The translations under genes were made by a program, and so were the position numbers. The notes below the pieces were generated by a model that was not told the origin of the DNA, did not search any database, and saw only the letters and a program-made list of their open reading frames with translations. A stretch of DNA of 64,000 nucleotides from Pontibacter ummariensis (GTDB lineage: Bacteria > Bacteroidota > Bacteroidia > Cytophagales > Hymenobacteraceae), in contig NZ_FZOQ01000005.1 of the NCBI RefSeq assembly GCF_900188175.1, forward strand, positions 212,571 through 276,570, written 5' to 3'. This document shows positions 17,950-26,100 of this stretch, in pieces. Positions within the stretch are counted from its first letter, which is position 1, and the number at the start of each line of letters is the position of its first letter.

Positions 17950-19227
17950 ATGAAAAATAATATATCGCTGTTACTACTTTCCCTGTTTGCTGTCTTTTTT
18001 TTTACTGCCTGTGAAGATGATGACGATCCGTTTACCGGCCCGTACAGAGTAAGTATACTCGGTCCTGACACGGTAGCGCCTGAGTCGACAGAACAGTTCA
18101 CGATTGGCAACTTCTTAAACCCTGAATCCTATACCTGGACGGTAGTAGACGGACCTGCTGAGATTGTGGGCAGCAACACGGGAGCCACTGTGGATGTTAG
18201 GTTTACTTCGGTGGGCGACGTTACCTTAAGCGTTACTAATGGACAGGAAACCGGCACGACCACTGTAGAAGTAGAAAATGTGGCACCGGCTGTTACCGGA
18301 AGCTTGAACGACACCGGTGTGCTGGCGAGTGGTATGTCTGACACTGTGTTCTTCGAGTTCGATGCCCCTGTTGCGGAAATAGGGAGCTTCGGCTTTAACA
18401 CCGAAGACTCGACAGCTTTTAACGAAGGCGGGACACCGTTTGTATCCGGAGCCATCGGAGACCTGGTGCAGGTAAACGACCAACTTTATTATGCTGTCTA
18501 TACAGCCGGTGCAGGTAACGGAACATCGGAGGTTCGTTTCACAGACGTTGTCTCGACAGGTACCTTTGGCGCTGACACGGTAGAAACTGCTTATGTACAA
18601 CTATACCGTGTAGATAATATTGCCCCGGTAGCTGACCTGGCTTACAGTACAGAAGTAGCGAGCGAAGGGTCCATGGTGATGGTCACAACCACTTTTAGCG
18701 AGGAGGTTATGTCAGCCGATCCGGCCGACAGTGTACTGTTTATCACAGTTGACGGTGAAAGGGATACACTGATGGCAACCGATGACCCGCTGGTGTATAC
18801 CTATGAGTACGAAGTGGGAGAGGGTGACGGACCGATAGAAGTTGGCCTGGAAAACGTGGTGGACCTTGCAGGCAATGAGCTGGCCGGAGTTAACAATGCT
18901 ACGGAGTTGGTGCTTGATAACACAGGCCCCGTCGTGACAGGTACTGCAACAGACGCCGGAAGCGGGGCCTCTATCGCCATCGGGTCTAGCGAAGCCGGTA
19001 CAGCGATGTATCTGGTTCTGAACGACGGTGCCGCTGCGCCAACCAATGCGGAAGAGTTTATGGACACACAGGGTGTTGCCTCTCGTTCTGTACAGATTAG
19101 TGCAGGTGGAGGTGTTAGGACTGTAACCCAGGCACTTGCCGCGGGTGACTATGATGTTTATTTCCTGGCCAGGGACGAAGCTGGTAACTTTAGTGCAATA
19201 GAAACAGCGGACCTCCTTATGGACTAA
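17950..19227 (+). CDS. Surface lipoprotein with Ig-like repeats, third gene of the SusCD operon
   Basis: The protein has 425 residues. The lipobox FFFTAC is followed by EDDDD, a strong surface-export type signal. Residues about 30-110 look like a PKD/Ig-like domain (SYTWTVVDGP, then VTLSVTN). Residues about 110-330 hold two bacterial Ig-like units beginning VAPAVTGSL and IAPVADLAY, and a fourth beta-domain starts at TGPVVTG. No catalytic motif is visible. The position after SusD, with a 59-base gap and a terminator 80 bases downstream, suggests an accessory surface glycan- or peptide-binding protein (SusE/F-like in role, not in sequence). The function is inferred from context. Confidence 0.7.
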   Translation: MKNNISLLLLSLFAVFFFTACEDDDDPFTGPYRVSILGPDTVAPESTEQFTIGNFLNPESYTWTVVDGPAEIVGSNTGATVDVRFTSVGDVTLSVTNGQETGTTTVEVENVAPAVTGSLNDTGVLASGMSDTVFFEFDAPVAEIGSFGFNTEDSTAFNEGGTPFVSGAIGDLVQVNDQLYYAVYTAGAGNGTSEVRFTDVVSTGTFGADTVETAYVQLYRVDNIAPVADLAYSTEVASEGSMVMVTTTFSEEVMSADPADSVLFITVDGERDTLMATDDPLVYTYEYEVGEGDGPIEVGLENVVDLAGNELAGVNNATELVLDNTGPVVTGTATDAGSGASIAIGSSEAGTAMYLVLNDGAAAPTNAEEFMDTQGVASRSVQISAGGGVRTVTQALAAGDYDVYFLARDEAGNFSAIETADLLMD

Positions 19228-19307
19228 ATACAAAACATGAGAACCAAGCAGTAAGCTGCGTTGCCTGACTTTGCAGTTCTGAAAAAAATCAGCGAAAGCA
19301 TCCTTAG

Positions 19308-19341
19308 AAAACCTCCAAAGCCACAGCTCTGGAGGTTTTTT
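19308..19341 (+). terminator. Hairpin terminator closing the SusCD operon
   Basis: AAAACCTCCA (19308-19317) pairs with TGGAGGTTTT (19330-19339) and continues into Ts. Confidence 0.85.
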
Positions 19342-19443
19342 AGTGGCATGCACACAAGTACTTGTTCAGCGGCATCTGTTATAAAACCTTTTACGCCAAA
19401 ATCACTTTCTACAAGAGTAGTTCTTAACCTAAAGAAACATCAC

Positions 19444-20247
19444 ATGAAGATTGATCTGAAAGACAAAGTTGCCCTGGTTACCGGGGGCAGTAAAGGAATA
19501 GGTCGTGGAGCGGCAGAGGCACTAGCAGCAGCAGGGGCCACTGTGGTGATTTGCGCCCGAAACAAAGAGGAACTGCAAGCAACGGCGAAGGAGATCGCGG
19601 AAAGCACAGGGAGCAAAGTCATAGCTGTACCCGCTGACGTAGCAAAGCAGGAGGATGTGGATAGGCTGGTGCAGCGTATAAAGCAGGAAGCCGGGGAGGT
19701 GGACATCCTGGTGAACAACGCTGGCACTGTAGGCGCCATGGGCGACTTCGAAGACATTGATCCGGATGCTTACCTGAGCCTGTACGACCTGAATGTGGTG
19801 TCGATGGTGCGACTGATCCAGGCAGTGCTGCCTGCCATGAAAAGCAGCAAGTGGGGGCGTATCATTAACATCTCCTCCGAAAACGGCCTTCAACCTTACC
19901 CCGACATGATTCCCTACGATCTGACGAAGGCGGCCATTATCAACCTGAGCAAGGGAGTCTCGAAAGCCCTGGGCAAGTACAATATTCTGGTAAACACGGT
20001 GTCGCCGGCCTTCATAACCACGCCACTGGTAGAGAACATGATGCAGGAGCAGGCGGAGAAAAGTGGCACCAGCAAAGAAAAGGCAGTACAAAACTTCTTA
20101 AAGAAGAATCGCCCAGACATTGTGCTGGAGCGGCCGGGCACGATTGCGGAAGTAGGGGCAGCCGTAGTATTTCTGGCCTCGGAGCAGGCCTCTTTCATTA
20201 CAGGTACCAACCTGCGGGTAGACGGAGGCTCTGTGGCCTCTATTTAA
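19444..20247 (+). CDS. SDR-family NAD(P)-dependent oxidoreductase
   Basis: The protein has 267 residues. The ATG at 19444 is chosen; the frame is open further upstream but crosses the terminator at 19308-19341. The nucleotide-binding motif is TGGSKGIG (residues 13-20), NNAG lies at 91-94, and the catalytic residues are Ser144 or Ser145 (INISSENG), Tyr158 and Lys162 (YDLTK). The C-terminus reads SFITGTNLRVDGG, typical of classical SDRs close to 3-oxoacyl-ACP reductases (FabG). The substrate cannot be assigned. It is a single gene between two terminators, convergent with the S46 peptidase. Confidence 0.88.
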   Translation: MKIDLKDKVALVTGGSKGIGRGAAEALAAAGATVVICARNKEELQATAKEIAESTGSKVIAVPADVAKQEDVDRLVQRIKQEAGEVDILVNNAGTVGAMGDFEDIDPDAYLSLYDLNVVSMVRLIQAVLPAMKSSKWGRIINISSENGLQPYPDMIPYDLTKAAIINLSKGVSKALGKYNILVNTVSPAFITTPLVENMMQEQAEKSGTSKEKAVQNFLKKNRPDIVLERPGTIAEVGAAVVFLASEQASFITGTNLRVDGGSVASI

Positions 20248-20371
20248 GCGACGGAACAGGGAGGGGGGCAAGGACACTAACTTCAAAGGGTTTGGTATTC
20301 CTGTTAACACATTCTTGCCACAGCGCAAGCATCCGCTTGTGCTGTCAAAGTACATCACCTGTTAAAACAAA

Positions 20372-20401
20372 AAAGGCGCTGAGGATATCCCCAGCGCCTT
20401 T
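20372..20401. terminator. Bidirectional terminator between SDR and S46 peptidase genes
   Basis: AAAGGCGCTG (20372-20381) pairs with CAGCGCCTTT (20392-20401) around a 10-base loop; A-rich on the left and T-rich on the right, it lies between convergent genes. Confidence 0.85.
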
Positions 20402-20422
20402 CTACTTATTTACGGCAGATGC

Positions 20423-22756
20423 TTAATCTTTCACCTGAAGTTTTACCTTCACATCGCCTTTTTCTTTCTTGATCTTAAACTCTTTGTTGCCATCCTGGAG
20501 CTTCTGCTGTGCCTCTGTCACGGCTGCATCCAGCAGCTCAGCCTGAGGGGTCTTTGGATCAGCATTGGCTACAGCGGCATCGCCGGCACCCGGGCTGTTG
20601 TGGTCTACGATCGTCATCTCGTCTATCAGGTTCTGTGCTCCTGCAAACTTATCGATCAGGAACAGCAGGTAACGGGTATCCATGTTGATGGTGCGCTTGT
20701 AGGCCGGGTCGTACACCAGGTCGCCTGTCATGGCTTCCCAGTTGCCGTCGAAGGCCAGCCCGATCAGTTCGCCTTTGCCGTTGATCACCGGAGAACCGGA
20801 GTTACCGCCGGTAATGTCGTTATCCGTGATGAAGTCGGTTACCAGCTCGCCTTTAGAGTTGGCATAGCGGCCATAGTCTTTGGCCTGGTACAGCTGCTTC
20901 AGCTTGGCCGGTACTACGAATTCTTCGTTGTTCGGGTCTTCTTTGGCCATCACGCCATCCAGGGTCGTGTAGTAGTTGTACAGCACGCCGTCCTGTGGGC
21001 TGTAGTCCTTCACGGCACCATAGCTCAGGCGCAGCGTAGAGTTGGCGTCCGGGTAGTACACCTTGTCCGGGTTCATCAGGCGCAGACCTGCAACATAGAG
21101 GCGGTTTGCCCGCTCCAGCTTAGCATTGCTCTCGGCCAGCTTCGGCGCGATGTTGCTTCTGTAGTTCCCGATGATCGAGTTCACGATCTGGAAGGCCGGG
21201 TCGTTCTCCAGTTTCTTCTGCGTCGGGTTGTTCAGGAATTCCTTTGTTTTCTGCTCCGACACGATGAAAGAGTTGTTGTACACATAATCCGCCAGCTTTT
21301 CGAAGTTTCCTTTGTACTTCTTCACCAGGTCTTTGAAGTAGGCTGGCTGCTGGTCCTTCGGAATGTCCTCGTAGTAGTTCTTCATCAGCGCTGCAAACAC
21401 TTTCTGGTCAGAGGCAGGGTTATAATCCTTGAAGAAGGACTCCAGGCGCGGTTGCAGGTCCTCTATTGCTTTCTGTACAGCGGCAGGGTTATTCGTGTTC
21501 AACGTCTGGTAAAGCGGCATCATGCGGTAGGCCATCAAGAGTGACTCAGTGCCCAATACGGCCTCGTTCAGGTAAACAGTGCCCAAGTTATACTGCTCGA
21601 TGTTCTTGTAAGCATCGGCAATATCGCTCAGCACATTGCCATAGGTGGCCTTGCGCTGCGCGTCGCCGGCGTTAGCCCAGGCCTGGAACTTGTCCTCATC
21701 AGCGATTTTGCCCTCGATGGTGCGCATACGCTTGATGCCCTCGTTCTGACCGATAGAGTACTTGTAGTAGTTCGCCGTAGAAGCGTACTTAGAGGCGTAC
21801 TTGATGCGGTTCGCCGGGTCTTTGTCCATGTCTTCTTTCCAGATGCCCAGCTTTTGCTCGCGCAGCTTGATGCGTGACTTGTTCAGCTGGTTTACCTCCA
21901 GTTTCAGGCCGTGTGAGGTCATGAAACGCTTCGTGCGGCCCGGGAAACCAAATACCATAGAGAAGTCGCCTGGCTGCTTATCGGCAATGTTGATCGGCAG
22001 GTAGTGCTTCGGTTTGTAAGGCACGTTGTTCTCTGAGTAAGCGGCAGGGGAGCCATCCGGCGCCATGTACACACGGAACATAGAAAAGTCGCCTGTGTGG
22101 CGTGGCCACATCCAGTTGTCGGTGTCGCCACCGAACTTACCGATGGATGAAGGTGGGGCACCTACCAGGCGCACGTCGTTGTAGCGGTTGTACACGAACA
22201 GGTAGTACTCGTTGCCGTTGAAGAAGTCGCGCACGTAGGTGACGTACTTGCCGTTCTCGCTCGCCTCTTTTGCCAGTGCCTGCATGCGCTGGGCTACCAG
22301 CTGCTGACGCTTCTCTTCCGGCGTGTTGTTGTCGATGCCCTCCAGCACTTTAGCCGTTACATCATCCATGTGGTGCAGGATGTCTACGAACAGGCCCTCA
22401 TTTGGCAGTTCCTGGTCTTTAGACGTTGCCCAGAAACCATCTGTCAGGTAGTCGTGCTCCGGAGTAGAGTGCGACTGGATCTGGCCATAACCACAGTGGT
22501 GGTTTGTTAAGAGCAAACCCTCTGGCGAGATAAATTCCCCTGTACAGAAGCCACCGAATTGCACGATAGCATCTTTTAAACTGGAGTTATTAACGGAGTA
22601 AATTTCTTCGGCTGTTAACTGCAGACCCTGCTTCTGCATGTCTGTATGATTCAGACGCTTGATCAGCATGGGCAGCCACATCCCTTCGTCTGCTTTGGCG
22701 GCGAAAGGCACGCTCAGCGAGACTAAAAGTAAGAGTGAAAGGATTCTTTTAAGCAT
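20423..22756 (-). CDS. S46 family dipeptidyl-peptidase (DPP7/DPP11 type)
   Basis: The protein has 777 residues with a signal peptide at 1-22 (ending FAAKA). It is an S46 serine peptidase: the N-terminal half holds the His site (LLLTNHHCGYGQ, His87) and the C-terminal part the nucleophile in GGNSGSP; the WMWPRHTGDFSMFRVY segment is also characteristic. These periplasmic enzymes release dipeptides from peptide N-termini. The residue that sets P1 preference lies 18 positions after the catalytic Ser; it is Gly here (AFDGNWE), as in DPP7 (hydrophobic P1), not Arg as in DPP11 (acidic P1). The gene has an exact -7 box at 22787-22794 and a palindrome upstream. The codons look strongly biased, as for a highly expressed gene. 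Confidence 0.9.
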   Translation of the reverse strand: MLKRILSLLLLVSLSVPFAAKADEGMWLPMLIKRLNHTDMQKQGLQLTAEEIYSVNNSSLKDAIVQFGGFCTGEFISPEGLLLTNHHCGYGQIQSHSTPEHDYLTDGFWATSKDQELPNEGLFVDILHHMDDVTAKVLEGIDNNTPEEKRQQLVAQRMQALAKEASENGKYVTYVRDFFNGNEYYLFVYNRYNDVRLVGAPPSSIGKFGGDTDNWMWPRHTGDFSMFRVYMAPDGSPAAYSENNVPYKPKHYLPINIADKQPGDFSMVFGFPGRTKRFMTSHGLKLEVNQLNKSRIKLREQKLGIWKEDMDKDPANRIKYASKYASTANYYKYSIGQNEGIKRMRTIEGKIADEDKFQAWANAGDAQRKATYGNVLSDIADAYKNIEQYNLGTVYLNEAVLGTESLLMAYRMMPLYQTLNTNNPAAVQKAIEDLQPRLESFFKDYNPASDQKVFAALMKNYYEDIPKDQQPAYFKDLVKKYKGNFEKLADYVYNNSFIVSEQKTKEFLNNPTQKKLENDPAFQIVNSIIGNYRSNIAPKLAESNAKLERANRLYVAGLRLMNPDKVYYPDANSTLRLSYGAVKDYSPQDGVLYNYYTTLDGVMAKEDPNNEEFVVPAKLKQLYQAKDYGRYANSKGELVTDFITDNDITGGNSGSPVINGKGELIGLAFDGNWEAMTGDLVYDPAYKRTINMDTRYLLFLIDKFAGAQNLIDEMTIVDHNSPGAGDAAVANADPKTPQAELLDAAVTEAQQKLQDGNKEFKIKKEKGDVKVKLQVKD

Positions 22757-22786
22757 GTAACTTTGTTAAGGTAAATGAAACGTTTG

Positions 22787-22794
22787 CAAATTTA
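22787..22794 (-). promoter_or_regulatory. -7 box of the S46 peptidase gene
   Basis: On the minus strand the bases read TAAATTTG, an exact TAnnTTTG match, 30 bases before the start codon. No TTG is found at -33; instead the palindrome at 22812-22827 occupies that position, which suggests control by a bound protein. Confidence 0.5.
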
Positions 22795-22811
22795 ACGAAA
22801 ATATTGCGGCT

Positions 22812-22827
22812 CCTAACATCTGTTAGG
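22812..22827. promoter_or_regulatory. Palindromic operator candidate in a divergent promoter region
   Basis: CCTAACA (22812-22818), spacer TC, TGTTAGG (22821-22827): a perfect 7-bp inverted repeat with a 2-base spacer. It sits at the -33 position of the S46 peptidase promoter and 28 bases before the yidD start, so a dimeric regulator bound here could affect both. Confidence 0.45.
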
Positions 22828-22855
22828 GTGCTCGAGCTGCTACAAAAACCGAACC

Positions 22856-23077
22856 ATGACCTGGATACTGAAGAAAATCGTGCTGGCGCTGGTCTGGGTA
22901 TACCAGCACATGATTTCCCCGTTAACGCCTGCTGCCTGCCGCTATACCCCTACCTGCTCGCAATATGCCGTGGAGGCCGTTAACAAGTATGGCCCTTTTA
23001 AGGGAAGCTGGCTGGCGCTGAAGCGCATTGGCCGCTGTCATCCCTGGGGCGGAAGCGGCTATGATCCGGTACCATAG
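22856..23077 (+). CDS. yidD: Membrane protein insertion efficiency factor YidD
   Basis: The protein has 73 residues, the normal size for this family. The N-terminal amphipathic helix ([18 protein letters not shown]) is followed by the conserved cysteine region [15 protein letters not shown] and by the C-terminal [19 protein letters not shown]. YidD sits at the inner membrane and helps YidC insert proteins. In most genomes it lies between rnpA and yidC; here it stands alone, divergent from a peptidase gene, as is common in Bacteroidota. Confidence 0.95.
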   Translation: MTWILKKIVLALVWVYQHMISPLTPAACRYTPTCSQYAVEAVNKYGPFKGSWLALKRIGRCHPWGGSGYDPVP

Positions 23078-23231
23078 GTGTAAAGCCTTAGGCGTTTGAT
23101 AACAGGAGGACTATAAAATGAAAGTCCGTACAACTGAAGGTGCTGCACGGACTCTCAGTTAGAGGTAGCATACAGCATCTGATAGAGAGCTGTTGTAGGC
23201 TGGTTAGACACTTATTTGCAGTTAGTAACCT

Positions 23232-25739
23232 CTATTGCTTTAGTAACTTTTTTGTAACTGCTCCTTTGTTAGTTTCAATTAAAATGAAATAGGTTTGTGC
23301 TGAGAAGTTATGAAGGTTAATATTTCCTTTTTCTGTTAACCGGCCACGACTAACAATCTTTCCAGTAACATCAAATATAGTATAGTGTCTAAGCTTTACC
23401 TGTGTGGACGCCGATTTAATGGTAACACTATGCGTAGATGGATTTGGGTATAGGTGAACTTGAGTCTGAAAGCGTCTTTCTGCTTTAGGTAAGCCTAACA
23501 GAAGCTCTACATTAATAAGTACCAGATCATCTCTGTTAAAATCAGCATATACAATTTCGAGATTCTCATCGCCATCTACATTTCCTGCTTCAATTCCATA
23601 AACAGTCCCACTCTCAAGTACAGATGTTGGAACAAGTTGTCCTATTTCTCCATTGGTGTTAATGCCAACAGTCAGCAGCTTCAAATTAGAAACCCCTACT
23701 TTTTCGTTGCTCATAATAATGTCTGGATCTCCATCCATGTCCATATCGCTTAGGTCTATGGCGTTTATTTTTTCTCCTTCAGATATTAGAACTGTTGATG
23801 TGAAGCTTCCAGTGCCGTTGTTTTCTAGCAGCACGATATCAGCAGGGTCCGTAGTACTAAGTACTTCAGTAAAGACACTAATAGTGATATCCTGATCTCC
23901 ATCCATATCCCAATCTCCTGTTTCAAGATCACGGGCTGGCTTTACTGTATAAATCACCTGTCGAGTAAATCCGTTGTTTCCATTATTGATGTAAGTGGTG
24001 ACTGCGTTTGCTGCTTGTGTACTTATAACTACAAAGTCGCTAATCCCATCGTTGTTTAAGTCGCTTATCTCTATTTCAGTAGGACTTGAGAGGTTGGCGT
24101 CTACAGTACTTCTAGTAAACGTACCGCTGCCATTATTAGAGTACCAATATACCTTTGCATCGTCTGATGAGCAAAGCGCAACATCAACGTCGCCATCCTT
24201 GTCTATGTCGGCAGCAGCAATTCCCATCGGGGCATCGGCGTTTTCTTCTATTGTGTTAGCTATCCAACTACCTTTTGTTCCATCGTTTCTAAGCCACAGT
24301 AGGTTGCCGGCATCACGTGCCGTCACAAACGCGTCCATATCACCGTCACCATCTATATCTGCAATCTCTAAATCGGCTGGATAATCTATGTTGTCATGTA
24401 ATCTCCAGTTGATAAAATTCGCACCATTAATGTTTTCAAATACAACTACTTCATCTTCTGGTGAAGGGCCAGCGTTCTCTGTTACTGTAAGAAATATATC
24501 TAAGTCGCCGTCTTTGTCGAAATCTGCAAGCTTAGGGGTTCGGGCTCCAATCAGTTTAGAATAGAGGTAGTGCCTGTACAGTTTACCATTTATGTTCTCA
24601 AACCAAGAAATGTCTCTATCAATTGTCCTTCCATCCGGTACTACCAAATCTAAGTCTCCGTCGTTATCTAAATCCCCCACACTCATTTGGCTTTCGTCCT
24701 GTTCAGAATCCCAATTTAATTCGAGGTACTCTTTAGAGAACTGCAAGGGAGCTGTTTGATACAGAATAGATATAAATCCCTTAGTCCAATGTTGTCTTAC
24801 AATATCCACGAGTCCGTTGTGGTCGAAGTCAGCGATTACGAGGTCTCCACCAGTGTCCACTACTTCCCTGTCAATTACTGTTTGATTATAAGCGTTTGAA
24901 CCATCAAGAAAGTACAGGCCTCCAGTGCCTGCACCGGTAAATGTTATTATGTCTTTTGTGCCATCATTATTAAGGTCTACTATTTCCATGTCACCATGAC
25001 CTGCAGAAGCACTTAAATCGTTCCATGCAAACAGCTCTGCTCCAAGTGTAAAGCCGGCATTGCCATCGTTGATGTAAAGCTTTCCTTCATCTATGCCGTT
25101 TCCAAATGCTATATCCATATCGCCATCGGCATCTATATCCTCGACCGCCACTTGATCTATCTGCCCTTTTCTGCCCATGTCATAAATCGTTTTTGGAGTA
25201 AAGCTCAGGCTCCCATCATTCATAAAAGCCTGTACAAGATCTTGATCAAAGCCTATAGCAATAATGTCTACATTGCCATCTTTATTTAAGTCAGCGATTA
25301 CCGCCCTGTCAAAGTCCTTGGCTGATGTGATTATATGTTTTGTATATGATTCGTCTGATTGCCTCTGAAACCAAGCTAGTTCCCCTGTATATCCGGTTGA
25401 GCGTGAACCACTACTGACTAGGTAATCCGTGTCCCCATCTTTATCTAAGTCTGCAGCATCTAAATCTGATGGCCATGTGACGCCAGAACTTATTATTATG
25501 CGTTTGGAAAACTGTCGGTTGGGTTCATTTTCGATCCAGATCAGTTGATCTGGATCCTTTTCTGTGGCAATAATGTCTAAATCACCATCACCGTCATAGT
25601 CCTGCAGAATGGTAGTGTTAGAATAAACTCCCTCTTTACTTAAGATATTTGAACTAAATGTTTGAGCATTAGATGCTTTGATTGAAATGAGAAAGGTGGA
25701 AAGATAGAGGAAGGGAAATAGAAAGTAGTTGTCTTTCAT
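23232..25739 (-). CDS. Secreted FG-GAP/VCBS beta-propeller protein with type IX sorting domain
   Basis: The protein has 835 residues. The ATG at 25739 is chosen because it opens on the signal peptide MKDNYFLFPFLYLSTFLISI (cleavage after SNAQ); an earlier in-frame start gives no good signal. Fourteen units follow, each with a calcium-loop motif of the DxDxDGDxD type (for example DYDGDGDLDI, DIDADGDMDI, DIDKDGDVDV; the last, NVDGDENLEI, is degenerate). Fourteen blades fit two seven-bladed propellers. The last 75 residues form a type A type IX secretion C-terminal domain (LYPNPSTHSVTIKS ending KKLLKQ). The product is predicted to be exported and anchored at the surface; the ligand is unknown. 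The gene is visibly more AT-rich than its neighbours, a possible sign of transfer. Confidence 0.85.
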   Translation of the reverse strand: MKDNYFLFPFLYLSTFLISIKASNAQTFSSNILSKEGVYSNTTILQDYDGDGDLDIIATEKDPDQLIWIENEPNRQFSKRIIISSGVTWPSDLDAADLDKDGDTDYLVSSGSRSTGYTGELAWFQRQSDESYTKHIITSAKDFDRAVIADLNKDGNVDIIAIGFDQDLVQAFMNDGSLSFTPKTIYDMGRKGQIDQVAVEDIDADGDMDIAFGNGIDEGKLYINDGNAGFTLGAELFAWNDLSASAGHGDMEIVDLNNDGTKDIITFTGAGTGGLYFLDGSNAYNQTVIDREVVDTGGDLVIADFDHNGLVDIVRQHWTKGFISILYQTAPLQFSKEYLELNWDSEQDESQMSVGDLDNDGDLDLVVPDGRTIDRDISWFENINGKLYRHYLYSKLIGARTPKLADFDKDGDLDIFLTVTENAGPSPEDEVVVFENINGANFINWRLHDNIDYPADLEIADIDGDGDMDAFVTARDAGNLLWLRNDGTKGSWIANTIEENADAPMGIAAADIDKDGDVDVALCSSDDAKVYWYSNNGSGTFTRSTVDANLSSPTEIEISDLNNDGISDFVVISTQAANAVTTYINNGNNGFTRQVIYTVKPARDLETGDWDMDGDQDITISVFTEVLSTTDPADIVLLENNGTGSFTSTVLISEGEKINAIDLSDMDMDGDPDIIMSNEKVGVSNLKLLTVGINTNGEIGQLVPTSVLESGTVYGIEAGNVDGDENLEIVYADFNRDDLVLINVELLLGLPKAERRFQTQVHLYPNPSTHSVTIKSASTQVKLRHYTIFDVTGKIVSRGRLTEKGNINLHNFSAQTYFILIETNKGAVTKKLLKQ

Positions 25740-26100
25740 TTTTGTAAGCTTTGAAGTGTTCTGTAGCTCTAAAAAATGTGGAGAAACATAACTGCAGGCC
25801 TGCTTGCTTTTATTAATATGCAAAGGCTACGGAGAGGAAAATAAAAGGCGGATGACATTATTTACTACGGCCTAATATAATTTTTGTATTTCATGTTTGT
25901 CTTAAACAAGTATAATAGCATATGTAGGCAGTAAAGGTATAGTATAGAGTTGTAGATGTGTTTGCTGCCCGATTCATCGTAAGTTCTCCCCGGTAAGTAT
26001 TGGTTTTTCCTGGGTTGGTCTAAAGGCCAATGCCGGGGCTAGGGTTTTAGGGTATTTCTAAGCATATTTAGAAAATACTATACTTCCTTCACCAACGCCT
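25740..26100. other. AT-rich divergent intergenic region
   Basis: These 361 bases contain the promoters of the propeller gene (leftward) and the ABC exporter operon (rightward). I see no exact promoter box, hairpin or ORF worth naming. The left half shares the AT-rich character of the propeller gene. Confidence 0.45.

Noticed and set aside
19261..19443. Longer SDR protein starting before 19444
   Set aside because: The extension would be translated from the terminator of the preceding operon and does not resemble SDR sequence.
20600..21544. 314-codon plus-strand frame inside the S46 peptidase gene
   Set aside because: Antisense to a clear peptidase; extremely Val/Arg/Gln-rich as expected from complementing its codons.
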